The notes beneath the pieces are model-generated. The model was not told the DNA's origin. It saw only the letters and a program-made list of their open reading frames with translations, and did no database searches. A program made the position numbers and the translations under genes. Below are positions 1-8,950 of a stretch of DNA of 64,000 nt, piece after piece; the stretch's first letter is position 1, and each line of letters opens with the position of its first letter. The DNA is from Alphaproteobacteria bacterium. Lineage in GTDB: Bacteria; Pseudomonadota; Alphaproteobacteria; UBA2966; CAIVPW01. The stretch spans positions 247,816 through 311,815 of the forward strand of contig CANKGV010000001.1 in NCBI GenBank assembly GCA_947481575.1, in the 5' to 3' direction.

Positions 1-147
1 CAGCGCTTCCGCCGTAACGTGGCGCGGGCGCGGGTGGGCGCCGGGCCCAAGCAGCAGGCGGGCCAACGCCACGCGCTGGCGCGTCGGGCGCAGCCCGGCC
101 GTGCGCAGGCGATCCAATTCGGTCGAAGTGCCGGTGAGCAACGCCAT
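1..147 (-). CDS. irr: Fur-family regulator, Irr-like, N-terminal fragment
   Basis: Only the first 49 codons are inside the window; the gene runs off the left edge. From the ATG at 147 the protein contains RTAGLRPTRQRVALARLLL and later RHVTAEAL, the winged-helix start of Fur-family regulators. The RPTRQRVALA form is typical of alphaproteobacterial Irr, the heme/iron-responsive repressor, although a PerR-like member cannot be excluded. The metal- and heme-binding residues lie outside the window, so the subfamily is an inference. An imperfect palindrome at 156-172 sits 8 bases upstream of the start and closely matches one before katG at 41118, suggesting autoregulation. No good Shine-Dalgarno sequence is visible. 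Confidence 0.8.
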   Translation of the reverse strand, partial: MALLTGTSTELDRLRTAGLRPTRQRVALARLLLGPGAHPRPRHVTAEAL

Positions 148-155
148 GGCGCTAT

Positions 156-172
156 TCTGGAATACTTCTAAT
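156..172 (-). promoter_or_regulatory. Irr/PerR-like operator before the Fur-family gene
   Basis: Read on the minus strand the site is ATTAGAAGTATTCCAGA, an imperfect inverted repeat TTAGAA-GTA-TTCCAG. It resembles the alphaproteobacterial Irr box (roughly TTTAGAATNATTCTAAA) at 12 of 16 specified positions. It is 8 bases from the start codon of the gene it would control. The katG upstream site (41118-41134) shares the core TTAGARGTATTCYARA. That it is an operator is inferred from this pairing. Confidence 0.5.
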
Positions 173-219
173 CCGAGCGCGAGAACAATTGGTGCGCCCG
201 GAGCGCTAGTCAGGAGCCG

Positions 220-1617
220 CTAGTCGCCGGTCATCATCCGGTCGACCAGTTCTTTCACCGTGGGAATGAACCGGTTGGAATAGAACGGGTCGGACGCGAA
301 GCGGTACGCGCCGTGGCCGGCGAACATCAAGTTGTTGTCGATGCTGCCGCCGTGCGAGATGTCTTGCAGCGTCTTTTGGATGCAGAAGCTGCGCGGATCC
401 GCCTTTTTGCCGCTGGTGCCTTCGGGGCCTTGGTTCCAGTTGGAGAATCGGCATTCGCTGAGGCAGCCCATGCATTCGATCTGGTCGAGGCGGATCTGTC
501 GGCCCCGTTCCGGGGTCACGAAGATCAACGTGGACGACGGCGTGCGCAGGACCTCGGTAAAGCCCTGCGCCATCCAGCCTTCGGCGTGAATCTTGTCACC
601 GGGGGTGAGAAACACCGAGCGGCCACGCGGGCCGACACTGAACTCCGCCAAGTGCTCGCCCACGGGATCCGAAGAATAGGCGACTTGGCGTTCGTTGCGG
701 CCTTTGAGCTCGCGCAGGAAGTCGTTTTCCACCGCCGACGACCAGAACCCGGTCGGGCTGAAGCGGTTGAGGTAGATGTCGCCTTCCTTGAGCGTGAGGA
801 GCTTTTCCTTCCACGCATCGGAGATTTCGCTTTCGCGGGTCAGCAGCGGCCGGGTGCCGAGCTGGAACACGATCGGGCCCAGTTCCGGGTTGTCGATCCA
901 TTCCTGCCAATCGCGCAGGTACCAGACGCCGCCGGCCATGACGATCGGCGTGTCCTTCAGCCCCACTTCGACCATCTGGGCGCGTAACTCGCGCACGCGC
1001 GGCAACGGGTCTTCCGGCTTGGTGGGGTCTTCGGAATTGGACAGGCCGTTGTGGCCACCGGCCAGCCACGGATCTTCGTAGACCACCGCGCCGAGGAATT
1101 CCGAGAACTTGTGGTAGGCGCGCTTCCACAACGCGCGGAACGCACGCGCCGACGAGATGATCGGGTAGTAGTAGACGCCGTAGCGGCTGGTGATTTCCGA
1201 CAGCTTGTAGGGCATGCCGGCGCCGCACGTGACGCCGTGCACCATGCCCTTGGCGCCTTCCAGGATGCCGGTGAGCACCCGTTCGGCACCACCCATCTCC
1301 CACAAGATGTTCATGTGCAGACGGCCTTGGCCGCCGCGCAAATCGTGGGCCATTTGGGCTTGGGCGATGCCGCCCTTGATGCCGAACGCAACCAGCTCGT
1401 CGTGGCGCTCGCGGCGGGTCTTGCCCTTGTAGACCTGCGGCACGATCTGGCCGTCCGCGCCGTAGAAGTCGGCGTTGACGCCAGAGAACGTGCCTACGCC
1501 ACCGGCGGCGGCCCATGCTCCCGACGAGCGGCCCGTGCTGACGGCGACGCCCTTACCGCCTTCGATCAGCGGCAGGACTTCGGCGCCAGACAAGCGAACG
1601 GCGTTCAGTGTCTTCAC
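220..1617 (-). CDS. NAD(P)H-dependent flavin oxidoreductase, nitronate monooxygenase-like
   Basis: 465 residues from a GTG start. The protein resembles the FMN-binding TIM-barrel family of nitronate monooxygenases (2-nitropropane dioxygenases). It has a VSTGRSSGAWAAAGGVGTFSG N-terminal flavin/phosphate region, then HGVTCGAGMPYKLSE, and GGVWYLRDW near residue 230, as in YrpB/FabK-like oxidoreductases. It is longer than a typical nitronate monooxygenase (about 320-380 aa). The C-terminal extension has the cysteine-rich stretch ECMGCLSECRFSNW, which could bind metal or an Fe-S cluster. The substrate is unknown. It lies alone downstream of pnp, and a C/G-rich hairpin (1625-1648) covers its purine-rich ribosome-binding region. 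Confidence 0.75.
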   Translation of the reverse strand: MKTLNAVRLSGAEVLPLIEGGKGVAVSTGRSSGAWAAAGGVGTFSGVNADFYGADGQIVPQVYKGKTRRERHDELVAFGIKGGIAQAQMAHDLRGGQGRLHMNILWEMGGAERVLTGILEGAKGMVHGVTCGAGMPYKLSEITSRYGVYYYPIISSARAFRALWKRAYHKFSEFLGAVVYEDPWLAGGHNGLSNSEDPTKPEDPLPRVRELRAQMVEVGLKDTPIVMAGGVWYLRDWQEWIDNPELGPIVFQLGTRPLLTRESEISDAWKEKLLTLKEGDIYLNRFSPTGFWSSAVENDFLRELKGRNERQVAYSSDPVGEHLAEFSVGPRGRSVFLTPGDKIHAEGWMAQGFTEVLRTPSSTLIFVTPERGRQIRLDQIECMGCLSECRFSNWNQGPEGTSGKKADPRSFCIQKTLQDISHGGSIDNNLMFAGHGAYRFASDPFYSNRFIPTVKELVDRMMTGD

Positions 1618-1624
1618 TACGGAG

Positions 1625-1648
1625 TCCCCCCTTGGGTCCGAGGGGGGA
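1625..1648 (-). other. Hairpin between pnp and the flavin oxidoreductase
   Basis: TCCCCCC and GGGGGGA flank a 10-base loop, 8 bases before the oxidoreductase GTG. On the minus strand it lies between the pnp stop and the next start. It could end pnp transcription or mask the purine-rich ribosome-binding region. There is no T-run, so a simple intrinsic terminator is doubtful. Confidence 0.4.
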
Positions 1649-1701
1649 GCATAGACCGATCCGCGCCCCGCATCGGGACCCCGGGGGTTCCGCGCCCGCC
1701 G

Positions 1702-3852
1702 CTAGACGGCCGGCTGACCGGCGTCGGCCGCATCGCGCGGCTTGTCGGTCTGCGGGATGTCTTCGCCGGTCTTTTGGTCGACGACCTTCATGCTGAGGCG
1801 AACCTTGCCGCGGTCGTCGATGCCCAAGACCTTCACGTAGACCTCGTCGCCTTCGTTGACGACGTCATTGACCTTGGCGACGCGACGCGGCGCGAGTTCC
1901 GAGATGTGCACGAGGCCATCGCGGTTGCCGATGAAGTTCACGAAGGCGCCGAAGTCGACGGCCTTCACGACCTTGCCCTTGTAGATGGTGCCGATCTCGG
2001 GCTCGGCGACGATGCCCTTGATCCAATCGACAGCAGCCTTGGCGCTGGCCGGATCGGTGGCGGCAACGCGCACGGTGCCGTCGTCTTCGATGTCGATCTT
2101 GGCGCCGGTGGTCTCGGTGATCTCGCGGATGACCTTGCCGCCGGTGCCGATGATTTCGCGGATCTTATCCTTCGGTACGGTGAAGGTGGTGATGCGCGGA
2201 GCCGTGGCGGCAACGTCGGAACGGGCGGAGGCGATCGCCGCGGTCATGGTGTCCAAGATATGCAGGCGGCCATCGCGCGCCTGGGCCAGGGCCTTTTCCA
2301 TGATCTCGGCGTTGATGCCGGCAACCTTGATGTCCATCTGCAGCGCGGTAATGCCTTCCGACGTACCGGCCACCTTGAAGTCCATATCGCCGAGGTGATC
2401 TTCGTCACCCAGGATGTCGGACAGAACCGCCCAGCTATCCTTTTCCAGGATCAGGCCCATGGCGATACCGGCGACCGGACGGCGCAGCGGAACGCCCGCA
2501 TCCATCAACGCCAGCGATGAACCGCAGACCGTGGCCATCGAGGACGAGCCGTTCGACTCGGTGATCTCCGACACGACGCGGACGGTGTAGGGGAAGTCGG
2601 CATTGGCCGGCATCAGCGGATGCACGGCGCGCCATGCCAGTTTGCCATGGCCGATTTCGCGGCGGCCCGGGCTTTTCATCATCGAGGCTTCGCCGACCGA
2701 GTACGGCGGGAAGTTGTAGTGCAGCAAGAACGTCTCGCGGTATTCACCCTGCAGCGCGTCGATGATCTGCTCATCGCGGCCGGTGCCGAGCGTCGTGACG
2801 ACAAGGGCCTGGGTTTCGCCACGGGTGAACAGCGCGGAACCGTGGGCGCGCGGCAGAATGCCGACCTCGCACGTGATCGGGCGCACAGTCTTGGTGTCGC
2901 GGCCATCGATACGGGCACCGCCGCGCAGGATGTTGCCGCGCACAACGTCTTGCTCGACGTGTTTGAACGCGCCGCCGGCGGCCTGGGTGTCGAACTTCGG
3001 ATCTTCGGCGGCCAAGGCCTCCATGACCTTTTTCTTGACCGCTTCGACCTTTTCCTGACGGGCCTGCTTGGCACGTTCGCCGTAGGCGATGCGCAAGTCG
3101 GCCTCGGCGATCTTGGCGACCTTCTTCTCCAGAATCTCGTCGGCGCGGCCGGGCAACGGCCACGGCTCGCGCGCGCAGGCCTCAGCCAGCTGGATGATGG
3201 CGTCGATCACCGGGCGGAAGCCCTTTTGACCGAACATCACGGCTTCCAACATCTGCTTTTCCGACAGCTCGTCGGCTTCCGATTCGACCATCAGCACGTG
3301 ATCCGCCGTGCCTGCCACAACCAGCTCGAGCTTGGATACCGCGGTCTGTTCGAGAGTGGGGTTCAGCACGAACTCACCGTCGATGAAGCCAACGCGGGCG
3401 CCGCCGATCGGGCCCATGAATGGGATCCCCGACAGGGTGAGGCACGCCGACGTGCCGATGATCGACGGAATATCCGGATCGTTGATCAGGTCGTGGCTGA
3501 GGACGGTGCAGATGACTTGGGTGTCATTGCGGAAGCCCTTGGCGAACAGCGGGCGGATCGGCCGGTCGATCAGGCGGGAGGTAAGCGTTTCCTTTTCCGC
3601 CGGACGGCCTTCGCGCTTGAAGAAGCCGCCCGGGATCTTGCCGGCGGCAAACGTCTTTTCTTGGTAGTTCACGGTGAGCGGGAAGAAATCCACGCCCGCG
3701 CGCGGGGTTTTGGACGCCACCACCGTGCACAGCACGATGGTTTCGCCGTACGTGACCAGCACCGCCGCATCGGCCTGACGCGCGATCTTGCCGGTCTCCA
3801 GTACGAGCTTGCGCCCGCCCCACATAAGTTCTTTGCGATGTACGTCGAACAT
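1702..3852 (-). CDS. pnp: Polyribonucleotide nucleotidyltransferase (PNPase)
   Basis: 716 residues, full length. PNPase degrades RNA 3' to 5' by phosphorolysis and is part of the RNA degradosome. Two RNase PH domains flank an all-alpha linker. They are followed by a KH domain with the GxxG loop in [13 protein letters not shown] near residue 565, and an S1 domain ([17 protein letters not shown]). The N-terminus [20 protein letters not shown] is typical. It follows rpsO, the standard arrangement, and the roughly 160-bp spacer holds two strong hairpins (3931-3957 and 3969-3982). These could be RNase III targets for autoregulation, as known for the Escherichia coli rpsO-pnp leader. Confidence 0.98.
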   Translation of the reverse strand: MFDVHRKELMWGGRKLVLETGKIARQADAAVLVTYGETIVLCTVVASKTPRAGVDFFPLTVNYQEKTFAAGKIPGGFFKREGRPAEKETLTSRLIDRPIRPLFAKGFRNDTQVICTVLSHDLINDPDIPSIIGTSACLTLSGIPFMGPIGGARVGFIDGEFVLNPTLEQTAVSKLELVVAGTADHVLMVESEADELSEKQMLEAVMFGQKGFRPVIDAIIQLAEACAREPWPLPGRADEILEKKVAKIAEADLRIAYGERAKQARQEKVEAVKKKVMEALAAEDPKFDTQAAGGAFKHVEQDVVRGNILRGGARIDGRDTKTVRPITCEVGILPRAHGSALFTRGETQALVVTTLGTGRDEQIIDALQGEYRETFLLHYNFPPYSVGEASMMKSPGRREIGHGKLAWRAVHPLMPANADFPYTVRVVSEITESNGSSSMATVCGSSLALMDAGVPLRRPVAGIAMGLILEKDSWAVLSDILGDEDHLGDMDFKVAGTSEGITALQMDIKVAGINAEIMEKALAQARDGRLHILDTMTAAIASARSDVAATAPRITTFTVPKDKIREIIGTGGKVIREITETTGAKIDIEDDGTVRVAATDPASAKAAVDWIKGIVAEPEIGTIYKGKVVKAVDFGAFVNFIGNRDGLVHISELAPRRVAKVNDVVNEGDEVYVKVLGIDDRGKVRLSMKVVDQKTGEDIPQTDKPRDAADAGQPAV

Positions 3853-3930
3853 AGTTCCGTTTCCCTTCGTTCCTCAGGCGCTGCCCCATGCAGTCCGCCC
3901 GTTTGGCTGCGCCCGGACAAATGCCGGCGC

Positions 3931-3982
3931 CCGCGGCGAGATCAGCTCTCGCCGCGGCAGCAGCCTCTGACGCCGAAGCGTC
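3931..3982 (-). promoter_or_regulatory. rpsO-pnp spacer hairpins, candidate pnp leader / rpsO terminator
   Basis: Two inverted repeats lie in the untranslated spacer. The larger (3931-3957) has an 11-bp perfect stem, CCGCGGCGAGA with TCTCGCCGCGG, around a 5-base loop. The smaller (3969-3982) pairs GACGC with GCGTC and, on the transcribed strand, has a UUCG tetraloop closed by C-G, an exceptionally stable fold. Such structures in this position are known elsewhere as the rpsO terminator and the RNase III/PNPase autoregulation site. Function here is inferred from position. Confidence 0.5.
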
Positions 3983-4015
3983 CTTTACGTGGTAGCGATT
4001 GCCGTTCGGGCAATT

Positions 4016-4285
4016 CTACTTCCGCAGGCCCAGCGTCTTGATCAGGGCCTCGTACCGCTCGGTGTCCTTGCGGCTGAGATAGTCCAGCAAACTGCGGCGG
4101 GTGCTGATCAGGGTCAGCAGACCGCGGCGCGAATGCCGGTCTTTGGCGTGCGTCTTGAAGTGTTCGGTCAGATTCGAGATGCGCTCGGTCAGAATCGCGA
4201 CCTGCACTTCGGGCGAGCCAGTGTCGCTCGGCGTGCGGGCGAACTGGCGCACCAATTCAGTCTTACGTTCCGCTGCAATCGACAT
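4016..4285 (-). CDS. rpsO: 30S ribosomal protein S15
   Basis: 89 residues ([19 protein letters not shown]...), the usual S15 length. S15 binds 16S rRNA early in 30S assembly. The conserved [15 protein letters not shown] and [12 protein letters not shown] segments are present. I chose the ATG at 4285 because AGAAGGAA lies 6 bases upstream and the protein begins as in homologs. A longer in-frame start at 4315 would overlap truB and add ten unconserved residues. It follows truB by 13 bp, in the usual truB-rpsO-pnp order. Confidence 0.98.
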   Translation of the reverse strand: MSIAAERKTELVRQFARTPSDTGSPEVQVAILTERISNLTEHFKTHAKDRHSRRGLLTLISTRRSLLDYLSRKDTERYEALIKTLGLRK

Positions 4286-4298
4286 CGGTTTTCCTTCT

Positions 4299-5195
4299 TC
4301 AAAGGTTGAATACACGGACGGCTTGCACTTCGCCGTCCACTACGTTGGCAACCGCGATGGGGTGACCACCGGCCGTTGCGAAAACGGGGCCGGACTCCGT
4401 ATTGGGAACCCGGACCCTTTGGCCGCTACGCAAGCGTGCGGCCTCTTCATCGGTCAACGGCAGTGCCGGGATGTCGGCCAGCGCTGTCTCGACCGGATGC
4501 AGGTAGGCTACCGGGGCCGGACTATGCACAAGATCGGCCAGGGTATCCAGGGAAATTGCGGCACGTTCGGTGAACGGGCCCACCCGCGTGCGCCGCAACG
4601 CGGTAACGTGGCCAAGCGTGCCAAGGGCGGCGGCAAGATCGCGGACGAGCGAGCGCACGTACGTACCTTTTCCGCATTCGATGAGGAAATCCGCGGTTTC
4701 CAGCGTGGGTGTGCCCACCAGGGCAAACCGTTCCACCAGCACCCGGCGGGTCTTCAAATCGAGGGTTTCGCCCTTGCGGGCCATATCGTAGGCGCGCTGA
4801 CCATCGACCAGCACCGCGGAGTAATCGGGGGGAATCTGGTCGATTTCACCCTCAAACCGGGGCAAAAGGGCCTGAATCGCTGCGAAATCGGGTCGAATCG
4901 GCGAAGTTCCGGTGATTGACCCTTCGGCGTCGTCGGTATCGCGGGATTCACCCCAGCGCACGCTGACGGCGTAGGCCTTGCGGCCATCCTGGATGTACGG
5001 AACGGTCTTGGTGGCTTCGCCGAAGGCGATCGGCAAGACGCCGGTGGCGAGCGGATCCAAGGTGCCGGCGTGGCCGGCCTTGTTGGCGTTCAACAGCCGG
5101 CGCGCAGCGCCGACTGCCCATGCGGAGGTGCGCCCCGCCGGCTTGTCGAGCACCAGCCAACCGTGAACAGGGTCGCCCTTATTCCGGCGTCCCAT
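4299..5195 (-). CDS. truB: tRNA pseudouridine(55) synthase
   Basis: 298 residues. TruB converts U55 in the T-loop of all elongator tRNAs to pseudouridine. The catalytic motif [14 protein letters not shown] is near residues 42-55, with Asp47 as the expected nucleophile; [10 protein letters not shown] near the N-terminus and [14 protein letters not shown] are also conserved. A short C-terminal PUA-like region is present. It overlaps the end of rbfA by 17 bp, so the two are probably translationally coupled. Confidence 0.97.
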   Translation of the reverse strand: MGRRNKGDPVHGWLVLDKPAGRTSAWAVGAARRLLNANKAGHAGTLDPLATGVLPIAFGEATKTVPYIQDGRKAYAVSVRWGESRDTDDAEGSITGTSPIRPDFAAIQALLPRFEGEIDQIPPDYSAVLVDGQRAYDMARKGETLDLKTRRVLVERFALVGTPTLETADFLIECGKGTYVRSLVRDLAAALGTLGHVTALRRTRVGPFTERAAISLDTLADLVHSPAPVAYLHPVETALADIPALPLTDEEAARLRSGQRVRVPNTESGPVFATAGGHPIAVANVVDGEVQAVRVFNL

Positions 5196-5649
5196 CGTCC
5201 TCGGGTTCGCGAGGCTTCAGGTCGCGGGCCACTTCAGGCAAGCGCAGCGTTTCTTCGATGCGCTGCGCGGCATCGAACGATTCGTCGAACGCGAAGGAGA
5301 TGCGCGGGCTGAACCGCAACTGCACCAGTTCGGCCACCCGGCCGCGCACGAAGCTGGACGAACGCTCCAGACCAGCGAGCAGTTCGGCATCGCCCGACTT
5401 GGGCGACCGAGCGCCGCCGGTCAGGCCGCTGAACGGTACGACGTAGGCGGTCGCGTTGCGTAGATCGGGCGAGACGCGCACTTCGGTGACGGTCATCGAG
5501 CGCCCCGCCAGCGCCGGATCGCGCAATTCGCCGCGCGAAAAGATCGTAGCCACGGCGTGGCGCAGTTCTTCCCCCACCCGCAATTGGCGCGGGCTGACGC
5601 GCGCGGGTGGCCGGCGTTCGCTCTTGCCGCCGTGGGATCTGGCGCTCAT
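5179..5649 (-). CDS. rbfA: Ribosome-binding factor A
   Basis: 156 residues from the ATG at 5649 (MSARSHGGKSERRPP...). RbfA binds the 30S precursor and helps 16S rRNA 5'-end maturation, especially in the cold. The KH-like core shows VTEVRVSPDLRNATAYVVPFSG and LVQLRFSPRISFAFDESFD, as in the family. A longer reading frame upstream is infB in another frame and was discarded. It lies 17 bp downstream of infB and overlaps truB, as in most bacteria. Confidence 0.95.
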   Translation of the reverse strand: MSARSHGGKSERRPPARVSPRQLRVGEELRHAVATIFSRGELRDPALAGRSMTVTEVRVSPDLRNATAYVVPFSGLTGGARSPKSGDAELLAGLERSSSFVRGRVAELVQLRFSPRISFAFDESFDAAQRIEETLRLPEVARDLKPREPEDDGTPE

Positions 5650-5666
5650 GGCGTCGAGCGCGCGCC

Positions 5667-8246
5667 CTACAGCGTGCGCGCGATCTCCTCGACTTCGTAG
5701 CACTCGATGACGTCGCCGGCCTGGAGGTCCTGGTACTTCTCGAACGACATGCCGCATTCGAGGCCCTGGCGGACTTCGTCGGTGTCGTCCTTGAAGCGCT
5801 TGAGCTGGCTGAGCGTGCCTTCGTGGATGACCACGTCGTCGCGCAGCAGGCGCACCTTGGCGCCGCGGCGGATGACGCCTTCGAGCACGCGGCAACCGGC
5901 GATCTTGCCGACCTTGGAGACGTTGAACACCTCCAAGACCTGGGCGTTGCCGAGCAGCTTCTGGCGGATGGTCGGCGCGAGCATGCCGGTGAGCATGCCT
6001 TTCAGGTCTTCGATCAGATCGTAGATGATCGAGTAGTAGCGGATGTCGACCTTGTCGCGGGCGGCCAGTTCGCGCGCCTGCGCGTTGGCGCGGACGTTGA
6101 AGCCGAGCACGAAGCCGCCCGCCGTCTTGGCCAGCGCGACGTCGGATTCGTTGATGCGGCCCACCGAGCCCAACACGACGCGTACCGCGACCTCGTTGGT
6201 GGAAATCTTGCGTGCGGCGCCGACGATGGCTTCCAGCGAGCCCTGCACGTCGGTCTTCACCACCACCGGCAGTTCGCTCGCCTCGCCTTCTTTGATGCGC
6301 GTGAACATCTGCTCGAGCGTGGTCTTTTCGCCGGAGTCGATGCGCTGGTTGCGGCCGCGGCGCTGACGGAAGCCCGCAACCTCGCGGGCGCGCGCTTCGG
6401 TTTCGACCACCAGGAAGCGGTCGCCGGCGATCGGTGCGCCGGTCAACCCAAGCACTTCGACCGGAACCGCCGGACCTGCGGACTCAACACGCTGGCCACG
6501 GTCGTTATAGAGCGCGCGCACACGGCCCCATTCGCCGCCGGCGACGAATACGTCGCCGACCTTGAGGGTACCGCGCGCCACCAGCACGGTGGCAACGGGG
6601 CCACGGCCGGTATCGATCTTGGCTTCCACGACGGCGCCTTCGGCCGGGCGATTCGGATTGGCGCGGAGTTCCAGGACTTCCGCCTGCAGCAGAATGGTCT
6701 CTTCGAGCTTGTCCAGGCCCGCGTGAGTCTTGGCCGAGACTTCGACGCCGATGGTGTCGCCGCCCATTTCTTCCAGCACCACTTCGTGCTGCAGCAGGCC
6801 TTCGCGCACTCTCCGCGCGTCGGCGCCGTGGACGTCCATCTTGTTGATGGCGACGATGATCGGCACCTTCGCCTCGCGTGCGTGGCGAATGGCCTCGATG
6901 GTTTGCGGCATGATGCCGTCGTCGGCCGCAACGACCAGTACGACGATATCGGTCACGTTGGCGCCGCGCGCACGCATGGCGGTGAACGCCTCGTGGCCCG
7001 GCGTGTCCAAGAACGTGATCTTGGCACCGGAGCCCAACGTCACCTGGTAGGCGCCGATGTGCTGCGTGATGCCGCCCGCTTCGCCGGCGGCAACAGAGGT
7101 TTTGCGCAGCGCATCCAAGAGCGAGGTCTTGCCGTGGTCGACGTGGCCCATGACGGTCACGACCGGCGGGCGCGGCATCAGAGTTTCGGGCGCGTCGGTC
7201 TCGCCTTCCAAGCCGATTTCGACATCGGCTTCGGTGATGCGGCGGATGCGGTGGCCGAATTCCTGCGCGATCAACTCGGCGGTGTCGGCGTCGATGGTGG
7301 CGTTGAGCGTCACCATCATGCCGTTCTTCATCAACGCCTTGACGACGTCGACGGCGCGCTCGGCCATGCGGCTGGCGAGTTCCTGAACGGTAATGCGCTC
7401 AGGGATTACAACGTCGCGCACCACTTTCTTCGGGGCCTCCTGCATGCCGCGTTGGGCCAAACGCTTCTCGCGCTCACGCGCACGGCGCATCGACGCCAGG
7501 CTGCGGACGCGTTCTTCGGACTCGCCGCTTTCGCTGACCACCACCTTGCCGTGGGTGCGGCGGGCTTCGCCCTTGCGTACCGGCGGGGCACGGCGCGGCG
7601 CAATCGGCGCACGGCCGCTCGGGCGGCGGACTTCGGGCTTATCTTCGACGACTTCGGGATCGGTCAGCTTGCGCGCCGCGGTCTGTTCCGCCTTGCGTTT
7701 GGCCTCTTCCTCATCGCGCTTACGGGTCTCTTCTTCGGTCTTGCGGCGCTCGGCCTCGTCGTGTTCGCGGGCGAGACGCGCCGCCTCTTCCTGACGGCGC
7801 ACAGCATCCGCTTCGGCACGGCGGCGCACGTCTTCGTCGAACTTGATCGCGCCATCGAGGGCGCGGGCGCGGGTGGCCTTTTCCTCGTCGGTCAGCGACT
7901 TGAGCACGACACGGCCGCGCGCCGGCTGGGGGCGCTGCGGTTCCGGTGCGCGCGCTACCGGCGCGGGAGCGGCGGCGGCGGGCGGCGGCGGGGGCGCTGC
8001 GACAACCGGTGCGGCAGCGATCGGAGCAGGCGCTGCCGGCTCCGGCTCGCGCGGTTCCGGGGTCCCGAAGATGTCGGATCCACGCGAGATCGTGCGCTTC
8101 TTCTTGACCTCAACCGTGACCGCCTTGGTGCGGCCGCGCGAGAAGCTCTGCCGGACCTGACCCGAACCCACGGTCTTCTTAAGCTCGAGCCGCCGCGGCG
8201 CCGTGAGCTTCAGGGGAGTTTGGTCGTCGTCTTTGCTGTCGGTCAT
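5667..8246 (-). CDS. infB: Translation initiation factor IF-2
   Basis: 859 residues. IF-2 is the GTPase that brings initiator tRNA to the 30S P site and promotes subunit joining. The N-terminal 280 residues are low-complexity: Ala/Pro-rich (about 60-110) then charged Arg/Glu-rich coiled coil (about 120-200). The G-domain begins at about residue 365 with GHVDHGKT (P-loop, 367-374); DTPGHEAF and NKMD follow. The C-terminal domains end [10 protein letters not shown], close to the family consensus. It overlaps ylxR by ATGA and sits in the standard nusA-ylxR-infB-rbfA operon. Confidence 0.98.
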   Translation of the reverse strand: MTDSKDDDQTPLKLTAPRRLELKKTVGSGQVRQSFSRGRTKAVTVEVKKKRTISRGSDIFGTPEPREPEPAAPAPIAAAPVVAAPPPPPAAAAPAPVARAPEPQRPQPARGRVVLKSLTDEEKATRARALDGAIKFDEDVRRRAEADAVRRQEEAARLAREHDEAERRKTEEETRKRDEEEAKRKAEQTAARKLTDPEVVEDKPEVRRPSGRAPIAPRRAPPVRKGEARRTHGKVVVSESGESEERVRSLASMRRAREREKRLAQRGMQEAPKKVVRDVVIPERITVQELASRMAERAVDVVKALMKNGMMVTLNATIDADTAELIAQEFGHRIRRITEADVEIGLEGETDAPETLMPRPPVVTVMGHVDHGKTSLLDALRKTSVAAGEAGGITQHIGAYQVTLGSGAKITFLDTPGHEAFTAMRARGANVTDIVVLVVAADDGIMPQTIEAIRHAREAKVPIIVAINKMDVHGADARRVREGLLQHEVVLEEMGGDTIGVEVSAKTHAGLDKLEETILLQAEVLELRANPNRPAEGAVVEAKIDTGRGPVATVLVARGTLKVGDVFVAGGEWGRVRALYNDRGQRVESAGPAVPVEVLGLTGAPIAGDRFLVVETEARAREVAGFRQRRGRNQRIDSGEKTTLEQMFTRIKEGEASELPVVVKTDVQGSLEAIVGAARKISTNEVAVRVVLGSVGRINESDVALAKTAGGFVLGFNVRANAQARELAARDKVDIRYYSIIYDLIEDLKGMLTGMLAPTIRQKLLGNAQVLEVFNVSKVGKIAGCRVLEGVIRRGAKVRLLRDDVVIHEGTLSQLKRFKDDTDEVRQGLECGMSFEKYQDLQAGDVIECYEVEEIARTL

Positions 8247-8950
8247 GCCTGTCCAATCGCGCCGGTTATTTCGGCACCCTGCTCTACCGCACCTGAAGGC
8301 AAGTCCGGCGGGGTGCCAACCCCACCGGCAACGCCGCGCAACCCCCGAAGGCGGCGGGCTTCGTTAAGGAAAAGGTCGGTCAGCGGCCCGGGGGCGAGCG
8401 CAGCGTGTACCACATTTTCGCCCCCCAGGGCGAAACTCAATTCGGCGCTGGCCAACCACGTCACCAGCGGCAGGCCGCGCGCCAGGCCTTCGACCTTGGC
8501 GCGGCCGTTGGCGGCGCCATCGGCGGCAGTCACCACCACCGCGGCACCGCCGCGTTCGGCGATCGCGCGGACCTTTTCGAAGCCGGTCACCAGCAGACCG
8601 GCGCGGCGCGCCAAGCCCAGAAGTTCGGTGACCCGCCGAGTGAGCGCGCCTTCCGTGACAGCAACCAGATCGGGGGCGACGCGTGCCTTACCCTTGGCGC
8701 TGCGCGCGAACGCGTTCTTGGCCACCGCCTGGGCCAGCAGGTCCCGATCCGCCGTGACCCACATGCCGCGGCCCGGCAACCGGCCCGCGACGTCGGGAAC
8801 GACCGCGCCTTCGGGATCGATCACGAACCGGACCATATCCGACGGTGCTCCGGTAACGCCGCTGGCGATGCAACGGCGTTCCGGCCCGCTGTCGGGCGAC
8901 TCGTTGTCCGCCGACTCAGTCAGCGGCGCTTTCCGCGGCGGCAGGTTCAT
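8243..8950 (-). CDS. ylxR: YlxR-type RNA-binding protein fused to an L7Ae/YlxQ-like domain
   Basis: 235 residues. The N-terminal half (about 25-105) is a DUF448/YlxR domain with [20 protein letters not shown] and KARVAPD. The C-terminal half (about 110-200) resembles ribosomal L7Ae/Ylx[19 protein letters not shown], then a [13 protein letters not shown] core. In Firmicutes these are two adjacent genes; alphaproteobacteria commonly encode the fusion. It begins 35 bp inside the end of nusA and ends ATGA into infB. A role in transcription or translation coupled to NusA/IF-2 is inferred. Confidence 0.9.
   Translation of the reverse strand: MNLPPRKAPLTESADNESPDSGPERRCIASGVTGAPSDMVRFVIDPEGAVVPDVAGRLPGRGMWVTADRDLLAQAVAKNAFARSAKGKARVAPDLVAVTEGALTRRVTELLGLARRAGLLVTGFEKVRAIAERGGAAVVVTAADGAANGRAKVEGLARGLPLVTWLASAELSFALGGENVVHAALAPGPLTDLFLNEARRLRGLRGVAGGVGTPPDLPSGAVEQGAEITGAIGQA

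Noticed and set aside
1051..4041. Long plus-strand open frames opposite pnp and the oxidoreductase
   Set aside because: Shadow frames; the minus strand encodes an unmistakable PNPase and flavin oxidoreductase.
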